From assembly GCA_001800315.1 (NCBI GenBank), contig MGVE01000003.1:1-64000 (forward strand): a DNA stretch of 64,000 nucleotides. Reading direction: 5' to 3'. How positions within the stretch are numbered: the stretch's first letter is position 1; each line of letters starts with the position of its first letter. The DNA comes from Elusimicrobia bacterium RIFOXYA2_FULL_47_53 (GTDB lineage: Bacteria > Elusimicrobiota > Endomicrobiia > Endomicrobiales > XYA2-FULL-47-53). The position numbers and the translations under genes are program-made. Below, piece by piece: positions 1 through 7,751 of the stretch. The notes under the pieces were generated by a model. The model did not search any database. It had not been told where the DNA came from and saw nothing but the letters and a program-made list of their open reading frames with translations.

Positions 1-107
1 TTTCTTTCAAAGGTCAATATTAAAAGAAAAAAGTAGCAAAAAAGAAATACTTCAACATCTAAACCAATTTACACACTTTAGTATACACTACCAAAACACC
101 GGAATGT

Positions 108-136
108 TTGAATTGCGGCAATTAAAAAAGTAAAAT
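108..136 (+). promoter_or_regulatory. candidate sigma70-type promoter of pgi
   Basis: TTGAAT at 108-113 and TAAAAT at 131-136 are separated by 17 bp and lie about 45 bp upstream of the pgi start. The preceding bases 1-107 are AT-rich and hold no gene I can recognise. Called from base pattern and spacing only. Confidence 0.5.
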
Positions 137-183
137 AGAACTGCGCCTTTCACGGGCGTAATACGCAAAGGGAGAGCAAAATC

Positions 184-1575
184 ATGTCAGACGCGGTAAA
201 ACTTAACTATGCAAACAGCTTGACGGAGTTTGTCGGTGACCAGGGTATTACCATTGAAGAGCTTAAGGCCCTTCAGCAGAAAATTTCCAAAGCTCATGAG
301 TCCATTCACAGGCAGAAAAAAGAAGGCAAACTCGGTTTTATGGAACTGCCTTATAAAATAGAGGCTGCCAAAAAGATAAAGGCCGCCGCGAAAAAAGCAG
401 CGCCTAAATTTGAAAATTTCGTAGTCATAGGAATAGGCGGTTCTGCGCTCGGCAATATAGCTCTTCAGCAGGCTCTTCGCCACCCTTACTGGAACCTTCT
501 TGAGAAAAAGGGCCGCAAGGGTTTCCTTAAGCTCTTCGTGCCGGATAATGTGGATCCGGATTTCATCTCGGGGCTTACCGATGTCATAGACCCCAAAAAG
601 ACTCTTTTTAATGTTATCTCCAAGTCCGGCAGCACCGCCGAGTGCCTGGCGAACTATTTTATTCTCAAAAAAATACTTCAGAAAAAAGTAGGCAAAAAAT
701 ACAACGAACATATTTTAGTCACGACCGATGCTGCTAAAGGGTATTTAAGAGAAGCCGTCGTAAAGGAAAACCTTGTGAGCTTTGAAGTGCCCTCCAATGT
801 GGGCGGCAGGTTCTCGGTGATGACTCCTGTGGGCCTGCTCTCGGCGGCTTTTACCGGGATAGACATTGAAAAACTGCTTATCGGCGCCCAGCAGATGGAT
901 AACCGCTGCTTTAACGACGATATCATGCAGAACCCCGCGGCGCTTTACGCAGCTATTCAGTATCTTTTCTACTGGAAAAAAAGGCCGCTGTCGGTCATGA
1001 TGCCTTACTCCAACGCGCTTTACGGCGTAGCCGACTGGTACCGCCAGCTCTGGGCCGAAAGCCTCGGCAAGAAAACCGACAGAAACGGCGACGCGGTCTT
1101 CGTCGGGCCGACGCCCATTAAGGCGCTTGGCGCGACAGACCAGCATTCCCAGGTTCAGCTTTACATTGAGGGGCCTCAGGACAAAGTCATAACATTCCTG
1201 TCGGTTGAAAAATTCGGCAAAACAGTAAAAGTGCCCGCTTACGACAAACATTATCTCGGAGGCAGGTCGCTTAACGAACTGCTTAAAGCCGAAGAGAAAG
1301 CGACCAGGCTCGCGCTGACAAAAGAGGGCAGGCCGAACCTTACCATATCGCTTCCCGAAGTCACGCCCGAGGCTATGGGCCAGCTTCTTTACATGCTTGA
1401 ACTTGCCACGGCCTACGCCGGCGAGCTTTTTGATATTAATGCTTTTGACCAGCCGGGTGTAGAGCTCGGAAAACAGCTTACTTACGCTCTTATGGGGCGC
1501 GCGGGTTATGAAGATAAAAAGAGCGAGCTTGAAACCGAACTCGCTAAATCCGAGAAGCAGGACTATACGGCATAA
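184..1575 (+). CDS. pgi: glucose-6-phosphate isomerase
   Basis: Interconverts glucose 6-phosphate and fructose 6-phosphate in glycolysis and gluconeogenesis (cytoplasm). The 463-residue protein has the two SIS sugar-phosphate folds of the family: the N-terminal glycine-rich segment IGIGGSALGN (about residues 83-92), the phosphate-binding SKSGSTAE, and the C-terminal DQHSQVQLYIEGP block that carries the conserved catalytic-site histidine of bacterial PGIs. Length fits the short bacterial form (about 450 residues). The ATG at 184 follows a GGGAGAG ribosome binding site. It stands alone: a palindromic repeat starts nine bases after its stop codon. Confidence 0.95.
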   Translation: MSDAVKLNYANSLTEFVGDQGITIEELKALQQKISKAHESIHRQKKEGKLGFMELPYKIEAAKKIKAAAKKAAPKFENFVVIGIGGSALGNIALQQALRHPYWNLLEKKGRKGFLKLFVPDNVDPDFISGLTDVIDPKKTLFNVISKSGSTAECLANYFILKKILQKKVGKKYNEHILVTTDAAKGYLREAVVKENLVSFEVPSNVGGRFSVMTPVGLLSAAFTGIDIEKLLIGAQQMDNRCFNDDIMQNPAALYAAIQYLFYWKKRPLSVMMPYSNALYGVADWYRQLWAESLGKKTDRNGDAVFVGPTPIKALGATDQHSQVQLYIEGPQDKVITFLSVEKFGKTVKVPAYDKHYLGGRSLNELLKAEEKATRLALTKEGRPNLTISLPEVTPEAMGQLLYMLELATAYAGELFDINAFDQPGVELGKQLTYALMGRAGYEDKKSELETELAKSEKQDYTA

Positions 1576-1583
1576 ATTGACTT

Positions 1584-1741
1584 AAATTGAGTCAGTTGAA
1601 AAAGTGTTTCAGGCCGTCTTTGCGAGGAGTGCAACGACGCGGCAATCTCGTCGTTCCCGACGGAAAAGCGAGATTGCTTCTCTCCCTTCGGGAGATCGCA
1701 ATGACAGGGTCTTATTAAGGGTTTTTCAATTGACTTAAATT
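1584..1741. repeat. TIR palindromic element, copy 1
   Basis: About 158 bp bounded by inverted ends: the left end AATTGAGTCAGTTGAAAAA (from 1585) is matched in reverse complement by TTTTTCAATTGACTTAAATT (1722-1741). The inside holds a second, very common motif of this genome, a palindrome built on GCAATCTCG...CGAGATTGC plus CTCCCTTCGGGAG. No coding capacity. It separates pgi from proB; related copies are at 2713, 29246, 46156 (half) and 48061. Confidence 0.75.
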
Positions 1742-1798
1742 GTAAGCCCGGCCTGTTCTCCGCTATGACGGCAAACGGCTGACTTGGACAACAATGAT

Positions 1799-2617
1799 AT
1801 GAGATTAGTAATTAAAGTAGGCACCAACCTGTTAACCGCGAAAAACGGCTCTTTAGACAGCGCGCGTATGAAAGCGCTTGTTTCGGAGATAGCCGCGGTA
1901 AAAAAAGCCGGCTACAAGGTTGTGCTTGTGACCTCCGGTGCCATAGGCGCCGGCATGGGAAAGCTCGGCTGGAAGTCGCGCCCGGCTTCTCTAAAGGAAA
2001 AACAGGCGCTGGCCGCGATAGGCCAGCCTCTGCTTATGCACGCCTATCATAAACAGTTCTCGGAACTTGGCGTCACGATAGCCCAGGTGCTTCTGACACG
2101 GCAGGATTTTGAAGACCGCCAGAGGTATCTTAACGCGAAAAATACTTTTTCAACCCTGCTGGAACTCGGCGTGGTGCCGATAGTCAATGAGAACGATACC
2201 GTGGCCGTTGAAGAGATAAATATCGGAGACAATGACACCCTCGCCGCGCTCGTGTCGGTCAAGATAGGCGCGCGCACGCTTGTGCTTTTGACGGATGTGG
2301 ACGGGCTCTATAGCGGCCTTCCCGGGAAATCCGAGCTTATCCGTTATGTAAAGAAAGTCACTCCGGCGGTAGAGAAGCTTGCCTCGGGCATTTCGTCAAG
2401 CGGCAAAGGAACCGGCGGAATGAAGACCAAAGTTCTCGCGGCAAAAATAGCGACTTCAGCCGGAGTCAGGATGGTAATCGCCAGCGGTTTTAAGAAGGGA
2501 AATATTATCGCCGCGGCAAAAGGCGGGGATGTCGGCACAACTTTCCTGCCCGGCAGGTCCAGAAGCGCCGGACATAAGAGGGTGTTGGACGGCCTGCGCC
2601 GCAGAGCGTTAAGATAA
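1799..2617 (+). CDS. proB: glutamate 5-kinase, PUA-less form
   Basis: Phosphorylates glutamate to gamma-glutamyl phosphate, the first step of proline synthesis. Amino-acid-kinase fold is clear: N-terminal VIKVGTNLL, VLVTSGAIGAGM, VPIVNENDTVAVEEI, and GTGGMKTKVLAA in the nucleotide-binding part. At about 272 residues it is a whole kinase domain but lacks the roughly 100-residue C-terminal PUA domain of the 367-residue E. coli type; only a short basic tail follows. ATG at 1799 is preferred because it starts the kinase fold; an in-frame TTG lies at 1784, and neither has a good ribosome binding site. proA is not in the window. Confidence 0.88.
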   Translation: MRLVIKVGTNLLTAKNGSLDSARMKALVSEIAAVKKAGYKVVLVTSGAIGAGMGKLGWKSRPASLKEKQALAAIGQPLLMHAYHKQFSELGVTIAQVLLTRQDFEDRQRYLNAKNTFSTLLELGVVPIVNENDTVAVEEINIGDNDTLAALVSVKIGARTLVLLTDVDGLYSGLPGKSELIRYVKKVTPAVEKLASGISSSGKGTGGMKTKVLAAKIATSAGVRMVIASGFKKGNIIAAAKGGDVGTTFLPGRSRSAGHKRVLDGLRRRALR

Positions 2618-2658
2618 ATTAATGCGATATTTTATCCGGGGGAATGCCTTAGAGTATT

Positions 2659-2697
2659 AAACCACTCGGTTCAGAGAACCCTGTGGTTTGTTTTTTG
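2659..2697 (+). terminator. intrinsic terminator after proB
   Basis: AAACCAC (2659-2665) pairs with GTGGTTT (2683-2689) and is followed by GTTTTTTG, a standard stem plus T-run 40 bp beyond the proB stop codon. Confidence 0.75.
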
Positions 2698-2712
2698 TGC
2701 TTTCAGTAAATA

Positions 2713-2955
2713 GATTCAATTGAAAAAGCCTTAAGAATGTCCTGTGATAGCGAACCCGCAGGAAGAGAAGCAATCTCATGGTTTCGGTGATGTCGTTGCG
2801 AGGAACGAAGCAATCTCGCCGTGCCGTCGCCGTCCTTGCGAGCGACTGAAAGGAGCGTGGCAATCCCGTAGTTTACTCCGAGATTGCTTCGGTCGTGAAA
2901 CAGAACCGGCCTCGCAAAGACAGTTCAAGAGAGGTTTTTTAACTGACTCAAAATT
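2713..2955. repeat. TIR palindromic element, copy 2
   Basis: About 243 bp. Left end GATTCAATTGAAAAAGCC, right end GGTTTTTTAACTGACTCAAA in inverted orientation. The inside contains two runs of the GCAATCTC-type repeat (for example CGAGGAACGAAGCAATCTCG). An open frame crosses it into the next gene, but codons inside are repeat-derived and the real start lies beyond its right end. Confidence 0.72.
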
Positions 2956-2971
2956 TAAGGGGGTAAATGTT

Positions 2972-3943
2972 ATGCGGAAGTTTTTTAGCGCGGTATCAGC
3001 TCTTTGTCTGTTTTTTTGTTTTGTTTCCGGCGTGGGGGCCGACGAGGGCCGGAATTATCAGGATCCCATCCTTTTCCCGAGGATGTCCGGCTTGACCGTG
3101 TTTAATTATGATGTAAAAGATTACGACGGCTATACTTTCCCTATGGGCGGTCTGATAAAGGGCGAGCCCGGCGAGGTTAAACAACTTGAAGGCAGGGTGA
3201 CAAGAATAATTTATAAAGCGCCGGTAACAAAATCAACTATGGAGCTTTACAAATATTACGAGGGCCTGCTGAAGCAAAATGGGTTTAATGTTATATACTC
3301 AGGCCGCAATAGAGAAATTGAGAGATGGAATAGTTATTTCTATCCAAATGTATACGAGTTTAACAGCAGCAGAGACGATCAGCGTTATATCTGCGCAAAG
3401 TCGTCAAAAAGCGAAACCTACGCTGCCGTCTATGTTACGCTTGGCTGGCATAGTTACGCTTATGTCGGCGTTGATGTCATAGAGGTTGGCGGTGCGCCGG
3501 CAAGCAAGGCTGCTGCCCAAGTCCAGAGCGCTCAGGCCGCTACCCCGCCGGCGCTGGCCCCTGTTCCGGCAACAGATACTTCAATTGAAACAGCTCTTAA
3601 AAACACCGGCAAGGCCGTTATCACCAGCCTGCAGTTTGAGGAGGGCACAAATGCTATCCGCGCGGGTTCAGAGTCAGTTCTGCGCCAGATAGCCGGGATA
3701 ATAAAGAGCAATCCGGGCCAGAATTACGCTTTGAATTATTATACTGACAGCAGCGGAAGCGCTCAATACTGCCTTAAACTCTCCGAACAGCGCGCCGACG
3801 CGGTTTTGCGCCAGGTGGTTCTGGTTTACGGCGCCGACAGAAACAGGGTAAAAGCAAAGGGTATGGGTTTTGTAGCTCCCGAAACCAATACCGCCTCGGA
3901 AAGCGCCTACGGCAACCGTCTTGAATTTGTCGTGGTGAAATAG
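2972..3943 (+). CDS. DUF4892-like protein with C-terminal OmpA domain
   Basis: Predicted exported protein of 323 residues. A signal peptide (MRKFFSAVSALCLFFCF..., cleavage near VGA-DE) is followed by a region resembling DUF4892 (residues about 25-180, with the YYEGLLKQNGF...GRNREIERW pattern), an Ala/Pro linker, and a C-terminal OmpA-like peptidoglycan-binding domain (about 205-323; note SEQRADAVLRQ and GNRLEFVVVK). The start is set by AAGGGGG at 2958 and the signal peptide; longer in-frame starts fall inside the palindromic repeat. Likely tethers to peptidoglycan; the DUF4892 part has no known function. Confidence 0.75.
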   Translation: MRKFFSAVSALCLFFCFVSGVGADEGRNYQDPILFPRMSGLTVFNYDVKDYDGYTFPMGGLIKGEPGEVKQLEGRVTRIIYKAPVTKSTMELYKYYEGLLKQNGFNVIYSGRNREIERWNSYFYPNVYEFNSSRDDQRYICAKSSKSETYAAVYVTLGWHSYAYVGVDVIEVGGAPASKAAAQVQSAQAATPPALAPVPATDTSIETALKNTGKAVITSLQFEEGTNAIRAGSESVLRQIAGIIKSNPGQNYALNYYTDSSGSAQYCLKLSEQRADAVLRQVVLVYGADRNRVKAKGMGFVAPETNTASESAYGNRLEFVVVK

Positions 3944-3949
3944 ATTTAA

Positions 3950-4297
3950 ATGAACGATTTTCCGCAATTTATGAAGAACCCAGTTAATGCTATTGCCGCC
4001 TCTTCACAGAGCAATGGTGTTGAGGGTTTTGTTTTTGACGGAGCCGACGGCAGCCAGATGGCTTTCTGGAGCTGTAAAACCGGCGGCGCCTCAAAAGAGC
4101 ATACGCACGATTTTGACGAATACATGCTTGTTGTGGAAGGCTGCTACACGATTATTATTCACGGGAAAAATATTAAAGTTTCCGCGGGCGGGGAGTATTT
4201 TATTCCGGCCGGAGTTCCACACGCGGGTGAATTTATTTCAGGCACAAGAACAATACACGCCTTCGGCGGTAGAAGGGCCGAGCGCGCGAAGCGGTGA
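3950..4297 (+). CDS. small cupin-domain protein
   Basis: A single cupin beta-barrel of 115 residues. Motif 1 is visible as EHTHDFDEYMLVVEG (His-x-His...Glu, metal ligands) and motif 2 as PAGVPHAGEF with the last His ligand. Such single-domain cupins can be small-molecule sensors, isomerases or dioxygenases, and nothing here tells which. It begins six bases after the DUF4892/OmpA gene and is probably cotranscribed with it and with the membrane protein that follows. Confidence 0.78.
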   Translation: MNDFPQFMKNPVNAIAASSQSNGVEGFVFDGADGSQMAFWSCKTGGASKEHTHDFDEYMLVVEGCYTIIIHGKNIKVSAGGEYFIPAGVPHAGEFISGTRTIHAFGGRRAERAKR

Positions 4298-4326
4298 TTT
4301 CTGTCGCCGCGTCTGAGAGGTGAAAA

Positions 4327-5010
4327 ATGAGCAGGCCGGACAGGTTTGGCGAAATAGTTGAAGGTTATGATATTCCGGTGTTAAACGAGCGCGAGATCAG
4401 GGCCGCCGCCGGCATATTTTTTGTTTTTTTGCTGATCGCGGTAATGGTTATAGTTTTTAAGCAGAATTTTTTAATGTTAAAGTATATGATTTCGCTGTTT
4501 CTTTTTGATTTCGCTATCAGGGTTTTTGTCAGGCCGAAATACGCGCCTTCTATGATAATAGGCCGTTTTATCGTAGGCAACCAGACCCCGGAATATGTCG
4601 GAGCGGCGCAGAAAAAATTCGCGTGGGTTTTCGGCCTGCTGCTGGCCGTGATAATGTTCGGGCTTATGGTTGTAGCCAATACATTCAGTTTCGTTACCGG
4701 CCTTATCTGCATGACCTGCCTGATTTTTCTTTCTTTTGAATCAATGTTCGGAATATGCCTCGGCTGCCTGTTTTATAAATGGTTTTACAGGGAAAAAGCG
4801 CGCTACTGCCCCGGAGAGGTCTGCGATGTAAAGGCAAAGCAGGATATCCAGAAAATATCTCTTTTGCAGGTAATCGCGCTTATAGGTTTTGTGGTATTAA
4901 TGCTTGCCGCAGCCTTTAAGTTTGGCGGTAAATTGTCTCCCAGCCCGCGCCCTATCTGGGGCAGCCAGAGCCTGCCTTCCCATGGCGGCGCACCCGCCGA
5001 CAGGCCGTGA
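4327..5010 (+). CDS. DUF4395 family membrane protein
   Basis: 227 residues with about four hydrophobic segments (near residues 28-50, 57-68, 100-140, 180-195). The polar N-terminus ending in RPKYAPSM and the C-terminal FGICLGCLFYKWFY with two conserved cysteines are characteristic of DUF4395 (PF14340), family function unknown. The last 27 residues (Pro/Ser-rich) are encoded by GC-rich, repeat-like DNA, so the natural C-terminus may originally have been near residue 200. Good AGAGGTGA site before the ATG. Confidence 0.72.
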   Translation: MSRPDRFGEIVEGYDIPVLNEREIRAAAGIFFVFLLIAVMVIVFKQNFLMLKYMISLFLFDFAIRVFVRPKYAPSMIIGRFIVGNQTPEYVGAAQKKFAWVFGLLLAVIMFGLMVVANTFSFVTGLICMTCLIFLSFESMFGICLGCLFYKWFYREKARYCPGEVCDVKAKQDIQKISLLQVIALIGFVVLMLAAAFKFGGKLSPSPRPIWGSQSLPSHGGAPADRP

Positions 5011-5020
5011 GGTTGGTATC

Positions 5021-5059
5021 AAACCCGGAACGGTGAGCGAAACGAACTTTTCCGGGTTT
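5021..5059 (+). terminator. hairpin after DUF4395 gene
   Basis: AAACCCGGA (5021-5029) pairs perfectly with TCCGGGTTT (5051-5059). There is no long T-run after it, so termination is possible but not certain. The motif CGGAACGGTGAG recurs shortly after at about 5072. Confidence 0.4.
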
Positions 5060-5183
5060 GAGGGTGGCCCGGGAACGGTGAGACGCCCGATGTGTGTATA
5101 GAACTTCGTTTTGATGTCAATATATACATATCTGCAGTTACTTTTTGTGAATTTAGTCAGGCACAAAATAAAAAGGGGGCACA

Positions 5184-5753
5184 ATGAAAAAATGCTTGTT
5201 GGTTTTGGGAATGCTGGCATTGGCAGTTAGTGTAAACGCAAAGGAAATTGTTCTTAGGGCAGGACTGAATGTCAGCGGCGACGAAAAGTACTCAGCTAAC
5301 AGTTTCTCTGTAAGCGGTAAAACCGATACAGGTTTTGCTTTTGGGATGGAGGTGCTTGAGAAAACAGGCGAAAATACAAAGATTGGCGCCGGGGTTGAGT
5401 TTTTGTTTGACAGAATTGAAAAAGAGATTGCTGGTGTAAATGTGGCTTCTTACGAGTCAAAATTTGGTTTTATTCCCGTTTACGGAACGCTTAATTATTT
5501 TTTTCCGAAATCTGACATATTTGCCCGCGCAAACCTTGGATATAACCTGTCATTTTCGGGAAATTCAATGTTTAAGGGTAATTCGTCGTTAAGCGGCGGG
5601 TTGTACTGGGCGATAGGGTTTGGCACAAAATTAGCTAATACGGTTAGGCTTGAATTAGTATACGGTACATACAACGGCGTAATGAAAACTCCCTCGGTTT
5701 CAGTTGATTTCGCCTATACACCGATCTCGGTGCTCTTATCCTTCTCGTTGTAG
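5184..5753 (+). CDS. predicted outer-membrane beta-barrel protein
   Basis: 189 residues: a signal peptide (MKKCLLVLGMLALAVSVNA) followed by alternating-residue beta strands, with glycines and aromatic residues at strand ends and a C-terminal strand ISVLLSFSL of the OmpA/OmpW small-barrel kind. No specific family recognised. AAGGGGG site eight bases before the ATG. Codon usage is more AT-rich than the ribosomal genes that follow. Confidence 0.7.
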   Translation: MKKCLLVLGMLALAVSVNAKEIVLRAGLNVSGDEKYSANSFSVSGKTDTGFAFGMEVLEKTGENTKIGAGVEFLFDRIEKEIAGVNVASYESKFGFIPVYGTLNYFFPKSDIFARANLGYNLSFSGNSMFKGNSSLSGGLYWAIGFGTKLANTVRLELVYGTYNGVMKTPSVSVDFAYTPISVLLSFSL

Positions 5754-5832
5754 AAAGAGCTTGCAGAAAATATAGTTTTTTTGCGGTGTTGCGGTCTGCA
5801 TACCTGCTCTCGCGGGCACGATACTAAGGCAG

Positions 5833-5885
5833 TCGTTGCGAGCGACCCGACGCGTTGTTTCGGATGGGAGCGAAGCAATCTCGGT
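5833..5885. repeat. REP-like fragment
   Basis: A GTCGTTGCGAGCGACC...GGAGCGAAGCAATCTCGG fragment of the dispersed GCAATCTC repeat seen throughout the window, here without the long inverted ends. It lies in the 350-bp gap before rpsF, which otherwise holds only the rpsF promoter and leader. Confidence 0.6.
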
Positions 5886-5986
5886 GTGTCTTTACCAGCG
5901 GGCCAATAAACTATTGGACGCCTTTGCCTTTTATAACCCGCGGACCCCGGCTTATTGATTTAACCCCGGATGGTTTAAACTTTTCC

Positions 5987-6015
5987 TTGCCAAATAAGAG
6001 TTTTTTTGCTAATAT
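5987..6015 (+). promoter_or_regulatory. promoter of the rpsF-radA operon
   Basis: TTGCCA (5987-5992), 17-bp spacer, TAATAT (6010-6015). Transcription would begin near 6022, leaving an 80-nt leader before rpsF. Confidence 0.65.
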
Positions 6016-6056
6016 TTGCCATATTCTTTGCTCTGCTGAAGCCTATGCAGGGCTAA

Positions 6057-6096
6057 ATCCCGGCCGCTAAGCGGCGGGGAAAATCCAGAAAGGAGG
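6057..6096 (+). promoter_or_regulatory. rpsF leader hairpin
   Basis: In the mRNA leader just before AGGAGGTG, CCCGGCCGC and GCGGCGGGG flank a UAA loop and pair over nine positions with one G-G mismatch. S6:S18 complexes autoregulate many rpsF operons through a leader structure. Whether this stem is such a binding site is my inference from position only. Confidence 0.4.
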
Positions 6097-6104
6097 TGTT
6101 TGTA

Positions 6105-6494
6105 ATGTCAAACTACGAAAGCACATTTATTTGCTCGCCTGAATTGCCAACCGAGAAGTTAGATGAACTCATCGAAAAAGCAAAGAAAATCGTGTCAAAC
6201 AACGGCGGAAATGTGGTTATCGCCCAGCAGCTCGGAAAAAAGAGGCTGGCCTATCCCATTAAGAAGTTTCGCGAGGGAAACTATGTCTATATGGAACTCA
6301 CCGGTTCCGGAGATATGGTTTCGGCTCTTGAGACTTTCTACCATGTCAATGACCCGATAATCCGCTTCCTGAATGTCAAAGTGGAAAAAAAGAAGGCTGT
6401 AGTAAAGCCTACGATAGCCGAGCCGACAGCGCCGGCTCCTGTGGAGGTAAAGTCAAATGAATCAGATAAGCCTCAGACTCCCGGAGCAGAATAG
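6105..6494 (+). CDS. rpsF: 30S ribosomal protein bS6
   Basis: Binds the central domain of 16S rRNA together with bS18. 129 residues with the ferredoxin-like S6 core (NYESTFICSPEL, GKKRLAYPIKKFREGNYVY, FYHVNDPIIRFLNVKV) and an Ala/Pro/Glu-rich C-terminal tail. ATG at 6105 follows AGGAGGTG. Its 3' end overlaps ssb by 38 bp. Confidence 0.95.
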   Translation: MSNYESTFICSPELPTEKLDELIEKAKKIVSNNGGNVVIAQQLGKKRLAYPIKKFREGNYVYMELTGSGDMVSALETFYHVNDPIIRFLNVKVEKKKAVVKPTIAEPTAPAPVEVKSNESDKPQTPGAE

Positions 6495-6897
6495 CGTAAC
6501 GCTTGTCGGACGCCTTACCCGCGACCCCGAAGTGAGATTCACGGGGAAAGGGCAGGCTATGTGCCGTTTTGATATCGCCGTCAACAGGCGCTATAAAGAC
6601 GCGGCCGGCAGCTGGCAGGACGATGTTTCCTTTCTTCCCGTAGTGGTTTGGGGAGAGGCAGCCCAGAGATGCGGCGACAGGCTTAAAAAGGGCCTGCCGG
6701 TGCATGTTGAAGGCCGTCTCCAGTCCCGCGCCTGGGAAACTAAGGAAGGCCAGAAAAGGACTTCTATTGAAGTCGTTGCCAGAAGAGTGCAGTTTCTCTC
6801 TAAGGTTACCGACGATTCCGCGGCTTCCGAAGCTTCCGAAGCCCCGGCCGCGGCAGCCTCAGATGCCGCCGGTTCCGACGAAGAGATACCGTTCTAA
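6457..6897 (+). CDS. ssb: single-stranded DNA-binding protein
   Basis: Protects ssDNA and recruits replication and repair proteins. OB fold at residues about 10-115 (VTLVGRLTRDPEVRFTGKG, FDIAVNR, VEGRLQSRAWE), then an Ala/Ser-rich linker and the acidic tip DEEIPF, which is the partner-binding hook of bacterial SSBs. 146 residues. The start lies inside rpsF, with GGAGG at about 6441, giving an unusually long 38-bp overlap and likely translational coupling to rpsF. Confidence 0.96.
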   Translation: MNQISLRLPEQNSVTLVGRLTRDPEVRFTGKGQAMCRFDIAVNRRYKDAAGSWQDDVSFLPVVVWGEAAQRCGDRLKKGLPVHVEGRLQSRAWETKEGQKRTSIEVVARRVQFLSKVTDDSAASEASEAPAAAASDAAGSDEEIPF

Positions 6898-6968
6898 ATA
6901 ATTAAAGACAGCGTCAATAATAGTTTGCCCGCCCAATCGGCGGGCTGCCCAAAAGGCAGGAGGATATA

Positions 6969-7247
6969 ATGCAAGAAAGAAAACCATCACACAGCGCTTC
7001 CGCTAATAAAGGACCGATGCGCATGCGCCGCCGCGGCGGGCCGCCGAAAAGAAAAGTCTGCCGTTTCTGCGCCGACAAGATAGAGATAGACTACAAGAAC
7101 CTGAGCCTTTTGCGCAACTTCATCACCGAGAGGGGAAAAATCCTTTCCGGCAGAGTGACTGGTACCTGCGCAAAACATCAGCGCGGCGTGAATTCCGCGG
7201 TCAAACGCGCCAGAATGCTTGCGTTTTTGCCGTTCACTGCTGTATAA
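6969..7247 (+). CDS. rpsR: 30S ribosomal protein bS18, zinc-binding type
   Basis: Partner of bS6 on the 30S platform. 92 residues with the core [20 protein letters not shown] and the conserved GTCAKHQR. Cys31, Cys34, Cys67 and His70 form a possible zinc site, the C+ paralog type. Strong AGGAGG site. A GC-rich hairpin (GCCCGCC...GGCGGGC) lies between ssb and this gene. Confidence 0.95.
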   Translation: MQERKPSHSASANKGPMRMRRRGGPPKRKVCRFCADKIEIDYKNLSLLRNFITERGKILSGRVTGTCAKHQRGVNSAVKRARMLAFLPFTAV

Positions 7248-7270
7248 GTTAACGACGGAGGTTTATTTAA

Positions 7271-7729
7271 ATGAAAGTGATACTTCGTGCCGATATAACA
7301 AGCCTCGGGCAGCTTGGCGACATCAAAGAGGTCGCCGAAGGCTACGCGAGGAACTACCTTATCCCCAGAAGCCTTGTGCTTGAGGCCACCCCGGGCAATA
7401 TGAAGCTTTGGGAGAGGGAAAAAGAAAAGTATGAGAAACACAAAGAAGAGAAAAAGAAGGCCGCTCGCGAGCTCGCCGAAAAATTAGAAAAAATATCCCT
7501 TACCGTGCCCGTCAAGGTCGGAGAGGGGGGCAAAGTTTTCGGTTCGGTCACAAACGCTCACATAGCCAGAGGCCTTGAAGAGAACGGTTTCAAGGTTGAG
7601 AAACACGATATTCTGCTCAGCGAACCCATTAAAGAAATAGGCGCTTTCACCGTTGAAATAAGGCTTCACCCTGAAGTAAACGGCGCGCTCAAAATATGGG
7701 TTGTTGAAGAAAAAAGCGACAAAGAATAA
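7271..7729 (+). CDS. rplI: 50S ribosomal protein bL9
   Basis: 152 residues, full length: N-terminal rRNA-binding domain (GQLGDIKEVAEGYARNYLI, the L9 signature), the long charged connecting helix (REKEKYEKHKEEKKKAARE) and the C-terminal domain (VGEGGKVFGSVTNAHIA, IKEIGAFTVEIRLHPEV). Normal place between rpsR and dnaB. Confidence 0.96.
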   Translation: MKVILRADITSLGQLGDIKEVAEGYARNYLIPRSLVLEATPGNMKLWEREKEKYEKHKEEKKKAARELAEKLEKISLTVPVKVGEGGKVFGSVTNAHIARGLEENGFKVEKHDILLSEPIKEIGAFTVEIRLHPEVNGALKIWVVEEKSDKE

Positions 7730-7751
7730 GCCTGCTTCTTAAGGAATATTG

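Noticed and set aside
2744-2971. 76-codon upstream extension of the DUF4892-OmpA gene
   Set aside because: It lies in a palindromic element; the signal peptide and AAGGGGG site fix the start at 2972.
5855-6070. 71-codon frame before rpsF
   Set aside because: Contains the rpsF promoter and leader hairpin and has no protein likeness.
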